A stretch of 64,000 bases of DNA from Maribacter sp. (lineage in GTDB: Bacteria > Bacteroidota > Bacteroidia > Flavobacteriales > Flavobacteriaceae): positions 310,001 through 374,000 of the forward strand of contig DRFI01000020.1 in assembly GCA_011050675.1 (NCBI GenBank), read 5' to 3'. The notes beneath the pieces were generated by a model, which was not told where the DNA came from, did no database searches, and was given only the letters and a program-made list of their open reading frames with translations. Every line of letters starts with the position of its first letter. The stretch's first letter is position 1. Positions 18,261-26,172 of the stretch are shown here, piece after piece. The position numbers were made by a program, and so were the translations under genes.

Positions 18261-19607
18261 CTAGTTTATATTAAATACTGGCAATCCTCTGTAAAAATCT
18301 AATGTGCTTTTGTTTATCTCTGAACGAAGCTTTACCTGTAAATTTTCATTTTGTGCACTGGCGTATAAATTTTTGGCGGTAAAAAGCTCCAAGGCATTGA
18401 TTAAGCCTTTTTCATATCGCTTCTGAGCAATAGTAAAAGCTAGATTTTGAGCCTTCATTTTCTGGTTACTTTGATCCAGTTCCACTTCAAGTGAATTATA
18501 ATCTTGTACTAGTTTCTGTATTGCCTGAAACAATTCTTGCTCTTGTGTCTTTAGATTATTCTCCGCACGAAGTTTTTCTATTTTAGATTGCTTTACCCTT
18601 GACCTTGCAGACCACCCGTTACTAATTGGAACATTTAAGTTTACACCTATATATTGTGATGTATTGTCTCTAAACTGCTCCCTAAATGGTAATGTATTGC
18701 CTAATGTATCTCTAAAAGTTTCGAAATATCCTGTACCAATACCTGCAAAAAATGATAAGGAAGGATACAACCTACCTCTTGAAACTGCTACCTGCTTTTT
18801 AGCCGCTTTAGCTCTAAACTCTTGTGCTTTTATAATTGGTAAAAACGCTCTTGCTTCTGTAAAAACAGAGTCGGATTGCATTTCTTCATTGTCAAATTCA
18901 GAAGCTATTTCCTGTATATCTTTTTGAATTGCTATTTCTGAAGTATTCTCTAAATTCATTTCTTGAATTAAAGTCAACTTTGCAGCAGCTAATTTATTAT
19001 TGCTCTGTGTTACATTCAATTTATCTGTTAGCAACAAAGATTCTGCCTCATACAAATCTGCTCCTGCTTTTAACCCTAAATCTACCTGCTTCTCTACCAA
19101 GCTGTAATTAGATTGTGATACAATTAATTGTTCTTTAGATATTTCTACTAGTCCTTCAAAAAATTGGATATCATAAAAAGCTTGCATTACCCTAAATGCT
19201 AAAAGATATTTCTGTTGCAACACTTCTTCTTGCGTAGCTTTAAATAAAAATTTTGATGCTTTAATGGAATTTATTTTTTGAAATCCTTGGAATAGGTCAA
19301 TCGAAGATTCTAAAGAATAATTATTAGAATAAAAATCTTGATTTACGAATGTACCTGTATTAGGATCCTCTGCCCTACCGTAGCTAATTAAATAACTAGA
19401 AGATGCATTTACAGATGGCAACAGGTTACGAACAGATTGTCTATATGTTTCTCTATTACCTTGGTTTGTATACTCGAAATCATTTAACTGTAAATTATGT
19501 TCTAGAGCAAAAGTGACACACTCATCTAATGTCCATGTTTCTTGTGCAATTATAGACCCCCAAATGGAGCATATTAAAAGTGTCGTTATTTTAAATTTTT
19601 GATTCAT
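18261..19607 (-). CDS. TolC-family outer-membrane efflux protein
   Basis: A 448-residue outer-membrane channel of the TolC/OEP family. A signal peptide (MNQKFKITTLLICSIWGSIIAQ) is followed by two OEP repeats with long alpha-helical stretches (about 150-225 and 340-430) and the typical start of the mature protein, WTLDECVTFALEHNLQLND. It is the first gene of the efflux operon. Its start lies just downstream of a -24-like box (19632-19648) and of palindrome pair C (19712-19750). Together with the adaptor it would complete a tripartite pump crossing the envelope. Confidence 0.95.
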   Translation of the reverse strand: MNQKFKITTLLICSIWGSIIAQETWTLDECVTFALEHNLQLNDFEYTNQGNRETYRQSVRNLLPSVNASSSYLISYGRAEDPNTGTFVNQDFYSNNYSLESSIDLFQGFQKINSIKASKFLFKATQEEVLQQKYLLAFRVMQAFYDIQFFEGLVEISKEQLIVSQSNYSLVEKQVDLGLKAGADLYEAESLLLTDKLNVTQSNNKLAAAKLTLIQEMNLENTSEIAIQKDIQEIASEFDNEEMQSDSVFTEARAFLPIIKAQEFRAKAAKKQVAVSRGRLYPSLSFFAGIGTGYFETFRDTLGNTLPFREQFRDNTSQYIGVNLNVPISNGWSARSRVKQSKIEKLRAENNLKTQEQELFQAIQKLVQDYNSLEVELDQSNQKMKAQNLAFTIAQKRYEKGLINALELFTAKNLYASAQNENLQVKLRSEINKSTLDFYRGLPVFNIN

Positions 19608-19631
19608 TTCTTAATTGGTATGCCATTCTCT

Positions 19632-19648
19632 ATACTATATGTGTGCCA
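19632..19648 (-). promoter_or_regulatory. Putative sigma54-type promoter of the TolC-adaptor-ATPase-permease operon
   Basis: The minus strand reads TGGCACACATATAGTAT: a perfect -24 TGGCAC, and at the -12 position TAGT instead of TTGC, so the invariant G is kept and the C is not. The expected start of transcription is about 15 nt before the TolC ATG at 19607. The -24 box is 64 bp from palindrome pair C. Confidence 0.5.
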
Positions 19649-19705
19649 CAACTTCAATATATTGATTTTCAGTATTTTATAGATTATAAAAATTAATTTT
19701 AATAG

Positions 19706-19756
19706 TACCAGTGTAAAAATGTTGTACAGATAATGTCAAATATTTTTACACTGGTA
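19706..19756. promoter_or_regulatory. Tandem TGT-N11-ACA activator-site pair C within a 15-bp perfect inverted repeat
   Basis: TGTAAAAATGTTGTACA (19712-19728) and TGTCAAATATTTTTACA (19734-19750) are separated by GATAA, the same 17-5-17 layout as pairs A and B. The outer arms extend to a perfect 15-bp inverted repeat, TACCAGTGTAAAAAT (19706-19720) against ATTTTTACACTGGTA (19742-19756). The element lies between the TolC gene and the divergent regulator gene, so it could also serve autoregulation. Confidence 0.75.
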
Positions 19757-19808
19757 TGAAAATACAAACTTGTCTGTGTAGATTTAGAAGAGTTAATAGA
19801 ATGTTACC

Positions 19809-21173
19809 ATGATCGATGCTAAAATACTTGTTGTAGATGATACCAAAAGTGTATTGAGCGCTTTAGAAATATTATTACAGTTTGAATATAAAAGTGTTCA
19901 AACAATTTCTAACCCCAATCTACTTACCTCATTTCCCAACCTAAAGGAAATTGATATCATATTATTGGATATGAATTTTTCTGCCGGAGTTAATACCGGT
20001 AATGAAGGATTGTATTGGTTGCGTGAGATAAAAAAGAAAGCCTCCCACATATCGGTAATTATGATGACCGCTTATGGCGCTGTTGAACTTGCGGTAGAAG
20101 CTATTAAAGAAGGGGCTACCGATTTTGTGCTAAAACCTTGGAACAACGAACGACTGTTAACTACGGTAAAATCTGCTTACGAACTTAGAAAATCTCAAAA
20201 AGAAGTACAGCATTTAAAACAAAAAGAAAGCAACCTTAAACAGGTTATCAACCAGAACACAAATTACATCATCGGTAACTCCAAAGCATTAAACAGCGTA
20301 TTGAGTCTTGTGCAAAAAGTTGCCAAAACAGATGTAAATATTTTGGTTACCGGAGAAAATGGAACCGGAAAAGAATTGATAGCTAGAGAGCTTCATAAAT
20401 CATCCGTCAGAAATAATGAAGTCTTTATTTCGGTAGATATGGGTTCTATCTCAGAAAACCTGTTTGAAAGTGAATTGTTCGGTCATGTTAAGGGTTCATT
20501 TACCGATGCCAAAGAGGACCGTGCAGGTAAGTTTGAAGCTGCTAACGGCGGAACGTTATTCTTAGATGAAATAGGAAACCTTTCGCTGCAAATGCAGGCA
20601 AAACTACTCTCTGTGATACAAAACAGGGTTGTTGTTCGTGTTGGCTCAAATAAACCTATAGCTGTTGACATTCGGTTAATATGTGCCACCAATTGTAATT
20701 TAGACCAAATGGTAGCCGAGGGATTATTTCGTGAAGACCTTTTATACAGAATAAACACCATTCAAGTACAAGTACCGGCATTAAGAGAACGTGATAATGA
20801 TGTACTGGTATTGTCTGATTTCTTTTTAAAGAAATTCGCTAATAAATATGGAAAGCCTAGTTTAAAAATAAACCAGACAGCGCAAGAAAAATTAATGAAC
20901 TATGCCTGGCCGGGTAATGTAAGAGAGCTTTTACACACTATGGAACGTGCCGTAATACTTTCTGAAGGAAATGTATTAAAACCAACAGATTTTCTATTGG
21001 AAACAAAAACCACCATGACCATGGAGAACGGTCCAAAAACCCTTGAAGAAATGGAACTAGTGATGATTACAAAAGCACTCAACGATAATGATGGAAATTA
21101 CAGCGCCGCTGCCGATCAACTAGGTATTTCTAGACAGACACTTTACAATAAACTTAAAAAATCGGGTAAATAA
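19809..21173 (+). CDS. Sigma54-dependent NtrC-family response regulator
   Basis: A 454-residue three-domain activator. The receiver domain (1-125) has an acidic pocket at D10/D11 and phospho-acceptor D54. The AAA+ domain has Walker A GENGTGKE at 182-189, Walker B LFLDEIG near 250-256 and the sigma54-contact loop at 229-234, which reads GSFTDA rather than GAFTGA. The C-terminal Fis-type helix-turn-helix ends NYSAAADQLGISRQTLYNKL. The stop codon overlaps the kinase ATG by one base, so the two form a two-component system. Its position beside the efflux operon, and three identical palindrome pairs before that operon and two permease genes, suggest it activates them through sigma54. Confidence 0.96.
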   Translation: MIDAKILVVDDTKSVLSALEILLQFEYKSVQTISNPNLLTSFPNLKEIDIILLDMNFSAGVNTGNEGLYWLREIKKKASHISVIMMTAYGAVELAVEAIKEGATDFVLKPWNNERLLTTVKSAYELRKSQKEVQHLKQKESNLKQVINQNTNYIIGNSKALNSVLSLVQKVAKTDVNILVTGENGTGKELIARELHKSSVRNNEVFISVDMGSISENLFESELFGHVKGSFTDAKEDRAGKFEAANGGTLFLDEIGNLSLQMQAKLLSVIQNRVVVRVGSNKPIAVDIRLICATNCNLDQMVAEGLFREDLLYRINTIQVQVPALRERDNDVLVLSDFFLKKFANKYGKPSLKINQTAQEKLMNYAWPGNVRELLHTMERAVILSEGNVLKPTDFLLETKTTMTMENGPKTLEEMELVMITKALNDNDGNYSAAADQLGISRQTLYNKLKKSGK

Positions 21174-22519
21174 TGGTTAGCAAAAGTATATACTACCAAC
21201 TTGTTTTTAGAATTATTCTAATTGCTGTTTGTGCGCTTTTAACCGCATTCCTATTTTCTAAAGAGCACTATCTACTCAGCATCATCTTAAGCTTTGTTTT
21301 TATTGGACAGGCATACGGCCTCATACATTACGTAAACCAAACCAACAGGAAAATAGCTTACTTTTTTGATGCAATAAAGAATGAAGATTTCACCTTACGC
21401 TTCCCTGAAAAACTAAGTGTAAAATCTATTGAAGAATTGAATCATAGTTTAAATATGTTGAATAACATGATTCAAGATATTCACGTAAAAAAACAAGCTC
21501 AAGAGCAGTATTACCAAGAAATATTAAGACAGGCAGACATTGGCATTTTTACTATTAACGAAAAGGGACATATTCTTTATGCCAACCCAACCGTACAAAA
21601 CTTGCTTAATTATAGACCGCTTAACCACATAAAACAATTAAAACAAATAGACCCAAATCTATATGGTCTGTTCGAATCTTTAAAGCCTTTTGAAAGTACT
21701 TTATATTCTTTAGGCAATGAGCGTGGCAAAAAAGAACTGACCTTAAAATGTACTCCTATTTCTATTGAAGGAAAGCAATTGTTATTAGTAATAGTTCATG
21801 ACATTCAAAATGAACTCGATGATAAAGAAACAGATTCTTGGGTAAAATTAATACGTGTTTTAACTCATGAAATCATGAATACCATTACACCTATTACCTC
21901 AATATCCGAATCTATTTTAAAATATTTCAAAAAAGGAAACCAACTTTCAACTCCCGAGGAATTTGGCGAACTACAGATAAAAAATTCCGCAAAGGGTCTT
22001 GAAGTAATTAAAGAACAGGGTAATGATTTAATGAGCTTTGTACAGTCGTACAGAACATTTTTAAGCGTACCAGATCCAGATAGAGAATTGATACCCGCCA
22101 GCAAGATTTTAGAAAAAGTTCGTCTATTACTACAAGAATACACCAATGGTCATAACATCATTTTAGAGGTCTCTTCTGAACCTGAAGATTTAGAGCTATA
22201 TATAGATGAAAAACAGCTTACGCAAATACTCTTGAACCTAGGCAAAAATGCTCAACAAGCACTAGAAGGACAAGATGAAGGTAAAATCATCATTAAAGCA
22301 GGAGAAGGACCAGATGGAAAAAAATATATTACCGTTACAGATAACGGACCTGGAATTTCACCTGAACTTATAGATGAAATTTTTGTGCCTTTTTTCACTA
22401 CTAAAAATACAGGAACAGGTATAGGACTAAGCTTAAGTAAGCAAATTATGCGCTTGCACGGTGGGTCTGTACGTGTAGTGTCTAATGAAACAACAACATT
22501 TACGTTAACCTTTCAATAA
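21173..22519 (+). CDS. NtrY-like PAS sensor histidine kinase
   Basis: A 448-residue membrane kinase. Two N-terminal membrane segments (about 9-28 and 32-52) have almost no periplasmic loop between them, so the signal is probably sensed in the membrane or cytoplasm. A short HAMP-like linker, a PAS domain (about 115-215), the dimerization domain with phospho-acceptor H232 (RVLTHEIMNTITP) and an HATPase domain with N-box (LNLGKNAQQAL), G1 (DNGPGIS) and G2 (GTGIGLSLS) follow. It is translationally coupled to the preceding sigma54 activator and is most likely its cognate kinase. Its end is convergent with the Atl gene, 2 bp apart. Confidence 0.95.
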   Translation: MVSKSIYYQLVFRIILIAVCALLTAFLFSKEHYLLSIILSFVFIGQAYGLIHYVNQTNRKIAYFFDAIKNEDFTLRFPEKLSVKSIEELNHSLNMLNNMIQDIHVKKQAQEQYYQEILRQADIGIFTINEKGHILYANPTVQNLLNYRPLNHIKQLKQIDPNLYGLFESLKPFESTLYSLGNERGKKELTLKCTPISIEGKQLLLVIVHDIQNELDDKETDSWVKLIRVLTHEIMNTITPITSISESILKYFKKGNQLSTPEEFGELQIKNSAKGLEVIKEQGNDLMSFVQSYRTFLSVPDPDRELIPASKILEKVRLLLQEYTNGHNIILEVSSEPEDLELYIDEKQLTQILLNLGKNAQQALEGQDEGKIIIKAGEGPDGKKYITVTDNGPGISPELIDEIFVPFFTTKNTGTGIGLSLSKQIMRLHGGSVRVVSNETTTFTLTFQ

Positions 22520-22521
22520 TA

Positions 22522-22866
22522 CTAAATTTCAGTTTCAAGTTCTGTAAAAGGATTCCAGAAGTATTTTTCAAGATCAACAATTTGTAAATTCTTTATCTCT
22601 ACTCCTTCACCTTCTAAAAGCTGTTGCATGAGGTTGGTACCATCAAAATGATGTTTACCAGTAAGTAACCCGGCTTTGTTTACCACTCTATGTGCAGGGA
22701 TATCATCCATATTATGTGATGCATTCATAGCCCAACCAACCATTCTGGCACTACGAGCTGCTCCTAAATACTTAGCGATAGCGCCATAGGAAGTCACTCG
22801 TCCTTCCGGTATTAACCTTGCCACTTGATATACTCTTTCAAAGAAATTCTCGTTTTCAGGTTTCAT
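22522..22866 (-). CDS. Alkyltransferase-like (Atl) DNA-repair protein
   Basis: A 114-residue protein consisting only of the MGMT-type DNA-binding domain (GRVTSYGAIAKYLGAARSARMVG contains the recognition helix and arginine finger). The alkyl-acceptor motif PCHR of true O6-alkylguanine transferases is PAHR here (57-60), so the acceptor Cys is Ala58 and the protein cannot take up alkyl groups. Known Atl proteins of this type bind O6-alkylguanine and hand it to nucleotide excision repair. It is followed closely by the LysE-family gene on the same strand. Confidence 0.9.
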   Translation of the reverse strand: MKPENENFFERVYQVARLIPEGRVTSYGAIAKYLGAARSARMVGWAMNASHNMDDIPAHRVVNKAGLLTGKHHFDGTNLMQQLLEGEGVEIKNLQIVDLEKYFWNPFTELETEI

Positions 22867-22878
22867 CTGCTTCTTTCG

Positions 22879-23505
22879 TTAATTAAAAAACCTAAAAGCC
22901 GTGATTACAAAAAGAAGCACCATTAAACCGCTTAAAATATAATTACTGTTTTTAGTAAAGGATTTTGTTTTATGCTCCCACTTATTAAAGTAAATAACAT
23001 AAACATACATTGCCAAAAATGTACCACTACCTGCCGCCAGAATAAATAAAACTTCATCTATTATTCTATAGGTCATGAAACCTTGAGAATGGAAAACGGT
23101 ATTTAAACCACTGTAATACGGAATTGCCAAAAGGTTAATTAGCGCCAAAAACATCCCTTTTGAAAAGCTATTTCGCTTCTTCGCCTCTACTATTATAAAA
23201 GGCTTTTTAACTTGTTTTCTACCCTTTATAAAAAAGAAAATAGCCAACACAAAAAACACCAACAATGCTGTTTGCAATAACAATTCTACAATATGTTGGT
23301 TTCTAGATATTAGTTTAGCTATACGTACTGCTGCATAAGTTTGCAACATTACAGCAAGCGCCACACCTAACGCAAATATTAATCCGTTAGACTTCCCTTT
23401 TTCGACGCTGGTTTTAGCAGCATTTAAGTTAAGTAAACCCGGTGGCAACGATGCAAAAAAAGCAGCCCCAAACGTAAAAACAAATAAGATTGGCAATTGT
23501 TGCAT
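22879..23505 (-). CDS. LysE-family amino-acid exporter
   Basis: A 208-residue inner-membrane protein with about six hydrophobic segments, fitting the LysE/RhtB translocator family in length and topology. The N-terminal helix carries the family signature around FFASLPPGLLNLNAAKTSVE (Pro-rich break, then a conserved small-residue segment). Members export amino acids or related small molecules; the substrate here is not evident. The gene ends 12 bp before the Atl gene and begins 4 bp after the trmB stop, so the three probably form one transcript. Confidence 0.85.
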   Translation of the reverse strand: MQQLPILFVFTFGAAFFASLPPGLLNLNAAKTSVEKGKSNGLIFALGVALAVMLQTYAAVRIAKLISRNQHIVELLLQTALLVFFVLAIFFFIKGRKQVKKPFIIVEAKKRNSFSKGMFLALINLLAIPYYSGLNTVFHSQGFMTYRIIDEVLFILAAGSGTFLAMYVYVIYFNKWEHKTKSFTKNSNYILSGLMVLLFVITAFRFFN

Positions 23506-23509
23506 TGAA

Positions 23510-24178
23510 TCAATTTACCTTGAACCTAATAAAAGTAATAGGCTTTCCCTTTTCAAGATACTGATTTTCATAGAAAGTCTGTATCTCTAAAACCTCTTTA
23601 GGACTTCCTTCATTCTTATACACATCATGGTTGGCATAAACTACTTCCAAACCTAGACCGTGAAGTAAACCTAAGGTATACCCATGCATGAACTCACTAT
23701 CCGTTTTAAGATTCACCGTTCCTTCAGGTTTTAAAACCTGCTTGTACCGTTCTAAAAATGCAGCATTGGTCATACGGTGTTTAGTTCGTTTATATTTTAT
23801 TTGCGGGTCTGGGAAGGTGATCCAAATTTCTGACACCTCTTCTTTTCCAAAAAGATGATCAACCAATTCTATCTGAGTTCGAATAAAACAAACATTCGGC
23901 AAATCTCCTTCAACAGCTTCTTTAGCTCCTTTCCAGAATCGGGCACCTTTGATATCAATACCTATAAAATTCTTTTTAGGAAACTTTTTGGCCAACCCAA
24001 CAGTATACTCGCCTTTACCACAACCCAATTCCAATACAATAGGATTGTCATTTTTGAAATGGGTATTCCATTTTCCTTTCAACGGAAAACCGCTTACCAC
24101 TTCTTCCCTAGTTGGTTGAATTACGTTTGAAAACGTCTCGTTTTCCTGAAATCTCTTTAATTTATTTTTACTTCCCAC
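23510..24178 (-). CDS. trmB: tRNA (guanine-N7-)-methyltransferase TrmB
   Basis: A 222-residue SAM-dependent methyltransferase that makes m7G46 in the tRNA variable loop. The SAM-binding motif is ELGCGKGEYTVGLA, the acidic motif is GIDIKGARFW, and the TrmB-specific catalytic strand WITFPDPQIKYKRTKHRM is present, as is the C-terminal substrate loop. Length and motifs are normal for the family. It is the first gene of a set followed by the LysE-type exporter and the Atl protein. Confidence 0.96.
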   Translation of the reverse strand: MGSKNKLKRFQENETFSNVIQPTREEVVSGFPLKGKWNTHFKNDNPIVLELGCGKGEYTVGLAKKFPKKNFIGIDIKGARFWKGAKEAVEGDLPNVCFIRTQIELVDHLFGKEEVSEIWITFPDPQIKYKRTKHRMTNAAFLERYKQVLKPEGTVNLKTDSEFMHGYTLGLLHGLGLEVVYANHDVYKNEGSPKEVLEIQTFYENQYLEKGKPITFIRFKVN

Positions 24179-24200
24179 AATTATTACATCTAAACTGCGG

Positions 24201-24208
24201 CAAATCTA
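24201..24208 (-). promoter_or_regulatory. Bacteroidota -7 box upstream of trmB
   Basis: The minus strand reads TAGATTTG, an exact TAnnTTTG match, 23 nt before the trmB ATG. No convincing -33 TTG was found at the usual spacing. Confidence 0.5.
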
Positions 24209-24230
24209 AGAAAAAAGAGAGGGTTAGCGA

Positions 24231-25301
24231 TTATTGAACTTCTTCTATTTGAACGATACTTTTCTCTAAAGTAAAAGAAAACTCAGAACCTACCTCTACA
24301 GCGCTTTCCACATAGATTTTTTCTCCATGGGCTTCAATTACATGTTTTACAATAGCAAGCCCCAATCCAGAACCGCCTTCACGACGACTACCACTTTGAT
24401 CCACCCTATAAAAACGCTCAAAAAGCCTTGGAATATGAACCGCTGGTATTCCTTCACCATTATCCGTCACTCTTACAATAACCTTATTCTTTACTAAATT
24501 TTCAACGCTTACCTCTGTAGTACCATTTTCATTACCATATTTTACGGAATTCACTAACAGATTAGTAAGTACTTGTTGAATTTTCTCTTTATCGGCAAAA
24601 ACCAAAATTGGCTTCGGATAAGCAATATCGAATGTTAATGTGATATTTTTTTTATCGGCCTTCATCTCCAATAAATCAAAAACACTTTGAATTAACTCTA
24701 CAATATTAAATGATTGCTTTTCTAACCTAAGGTCTCCCACCTCTAATTTGGTAATGAGGTCAAGATCTTTAACAATATAGATTAAACGGTCCACCGCTTT
24801 ATTTGCTCGAAATATGTATTTCTTTCTTACGTTTTTATCATCAATTGCACCATCTAGCAAGGTTTCTAAATACCCTTGTACTGTAAATAAAGGAGTCTTT
24901 AGCTCGTGAGAAACGTTCCCTAAAAAATCTTTACGGTATTCCTCTCTAATCTTTAAAGTATCAATTTCAATTTTCTTATCCTTGGCAAATTTCTCAATTT
25001 CCGCCGTCAACGTGCGCATATCTGTCATAACAGGATACGATGGTATTGTTGAAGATTCCAATAGCTCTACCTCATCATAGATTTTTTTAATACGCATGTA
25101 AATAAACTTCTCTATCCTGACCTGAATTGTAACAAAAGAAACAATAAAAAAGGATACTGCAGCCAATATTAAAACCCACCAATTTATGGTGCTAAATTGC
25201 CACTGTAATACTGACAGCAGAAGTGTGCCAATGATTACTATATAAAGTGATGAGCGAAATGCAAAACGATATGATTTTCTTGAACGAACCGAATCAGCCA
25301 T
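24231..25301 (-). CDS. PhoR-like sensor histidine kinase
   Basis: A 356-residue kinase with two adjacent N-terminal membrane segments (about 17-35 and 40-60) and no sizable periplasmic domain, as in PhoR. The HisKA motif FLGNVSHELKTPLFTVQGYL contains H132. The HATPase domain follows with N-box (LTNLLVNSVKYG), G1 (VTDNGEGI), F-box (RLFERFYR) and G2 (GSGLGLAIV). The start codon abuts the stop of the PhoB-like regulator gene, so the two are cotranscribed. Homology points to phosphate sensing; the window shows no pst genes to confirm it. Confidence 0.93.
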   Translation of the reverse strand: MADSVRSRKSYRFAFRSSLYIVIIGTLLLSVLQWQFSTINWWVLILAAVSFFIVSFVTIQVRIEKFIYMRIKKIYDEVELLESSTIPSYPVMTDMRTLTAEIEKFAKDKKIEIDTLKIREEYRKDFLGNVSHELKTPLFTVQGYLETLLDGAIDDKNVRKKYIFRANKAVDRLIYIVKDLDLITKLEVGDLRLEKQSFNIVELIQSVFDLLEMKADKKNITLTFDIAYPKPILVFADKEKIQQVLTNLLVNSVKYGNENGTTEVSVENLVKNKVIVRVTDNGEGIPAVHIPRLFERFYRVDQSGSRREGGSGLGLAIVKHVIEAHGEKIYVESAVEVGSEFSFTLEKSIVQIEEVQ

Positions 25302-25988
25302 TTAAAGAACAAACTTATATCCTACTCCCTTTACAGTTTTAAAATGGTCCTCTCCTATTTTTTCACGAAGTTTTCTAATGTGTACATCTATAGTACGACC
25401 ACCAACAACAACTTCATTACCCCAGACTTTATCAAGAATGACCTCTCTTTTAAAAACCTTACTTGGTTTAGAAGTTAATAAGGCAAGAAGTTCAAACTCT
25501 TTTCTAGGTAAAATAATCTCTACACCTTTCTTTATGATTTTGTACTCCTCTCTATTAATGACAATATCACCCACCTTGGTAATATCTTCTTGAGCATTTT
25601 CGTCATTTTTAACACGTCTAAGAAGTGCGTTTACTTTACTCACCAATACTTTTGGCTTTATGGGCTTAGTGATGTAATCATCTGCACCTGCATCAAAACC
25701 GGCTACTTGAGAATAATCTTCTCCTCTAGCTGTTAAAAAGGTAATAATAGAGCTTTCCAAACCAGGTGTTCTTCTTAGAATCTCGCAAGCTTCTATGCCA
25801 TCCATTTCTGGCATCATTACATCTAGTATAATAAGGTGTGGCATTTTCTTTTTTGCTTTCGCAACACCATCTGCACCATTCTTAGCAGTATAAACGTCAT
25901 ACCCTTCCGCAGATAAATTATAGGCTACAATCTCTAAGATGTCTGGTTCATCATCAACTAAAAGTATCCTAATATCCTTCTTTTTCAT
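25302..25988 (-). CDS. PhoB/OmpR-family response regulator
   Basis: A 228-residue regulator with a receiver domain (acidic pair D12/D13, phospho-acceptor D56 in LIILDVMMP, K106 region YITKPIKPK) and a C-terminal winged-helix DNA-binding domain (LPRKEFELLALL, VWGNEVVVGGRTIDVHIRKL). It is the first gene of the pair with the PhoR-like kinase and is divergent from the TonB-receptor gene. It may therefore control that receptor and its lipoprotein partner. Phosphate specificity is inferred from similarity only. Confidence 0.94.
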   Translation of the reverse strand: MKKKDIRILLVDDEPDILEIVAYNLSAEGYDVYTAKNGADGVAKAKKKMPHLIILDVMMPEMDGIEACEILRRTPGLESSIITFLTARGEDYSQVAGFDAGADDYITKPIKPKVLVSKVNALLRRVKNDENAQEDITKVGDIVINREEYKIIKKGVEIILPRKEFELLALLTSKPSKVFKREVILDKVWGNEVVVGGRTIDVHIRKLREKIGEDHFKTVKGVGYKFVL

Positions 25989-26013
25989 GGTTTTAAAATT
26001 AGATTGATTCGCT

Positions 26014-26042
26014 CAAAAGTAAAGATAATACTCTTACAGCAA
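26014..26042 (-). promoter_or_regulatory. Bacteroidota -33/-7 promoter of the PhoB/PhoR-like operon
   Basis: The minus strand has a -7 box TACTTTTG (26021-26014) and a -33 TTG (26042-26040) with an 18-bp spacer, in the range of the Bacteroidota housekeeping promoter. The regulator ATG is at 25988, about 25 nt downstream. Confidence 0.6.
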
Positions 26043-26172
26043 CGTCACTTAACATTGATTTAATGTAGTAACGTTTAGGTAACATTAACAAAATAAATGT
26101 TTAACACCTACCTAACTCGACCTTTACAACAACGAGCGTCCTTTGCCGCTGATTAAAGAACAGAAATATCTA

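Noticed and set aside
1107-19756. The TGT-N11-ACA pairs considered as transposon ends or attachment sites
   Set aside because: There are no transposase or integrase genes, no flanking target duplications, and each lies at a fixed distance from a promoter-like box, which fits regulation better.
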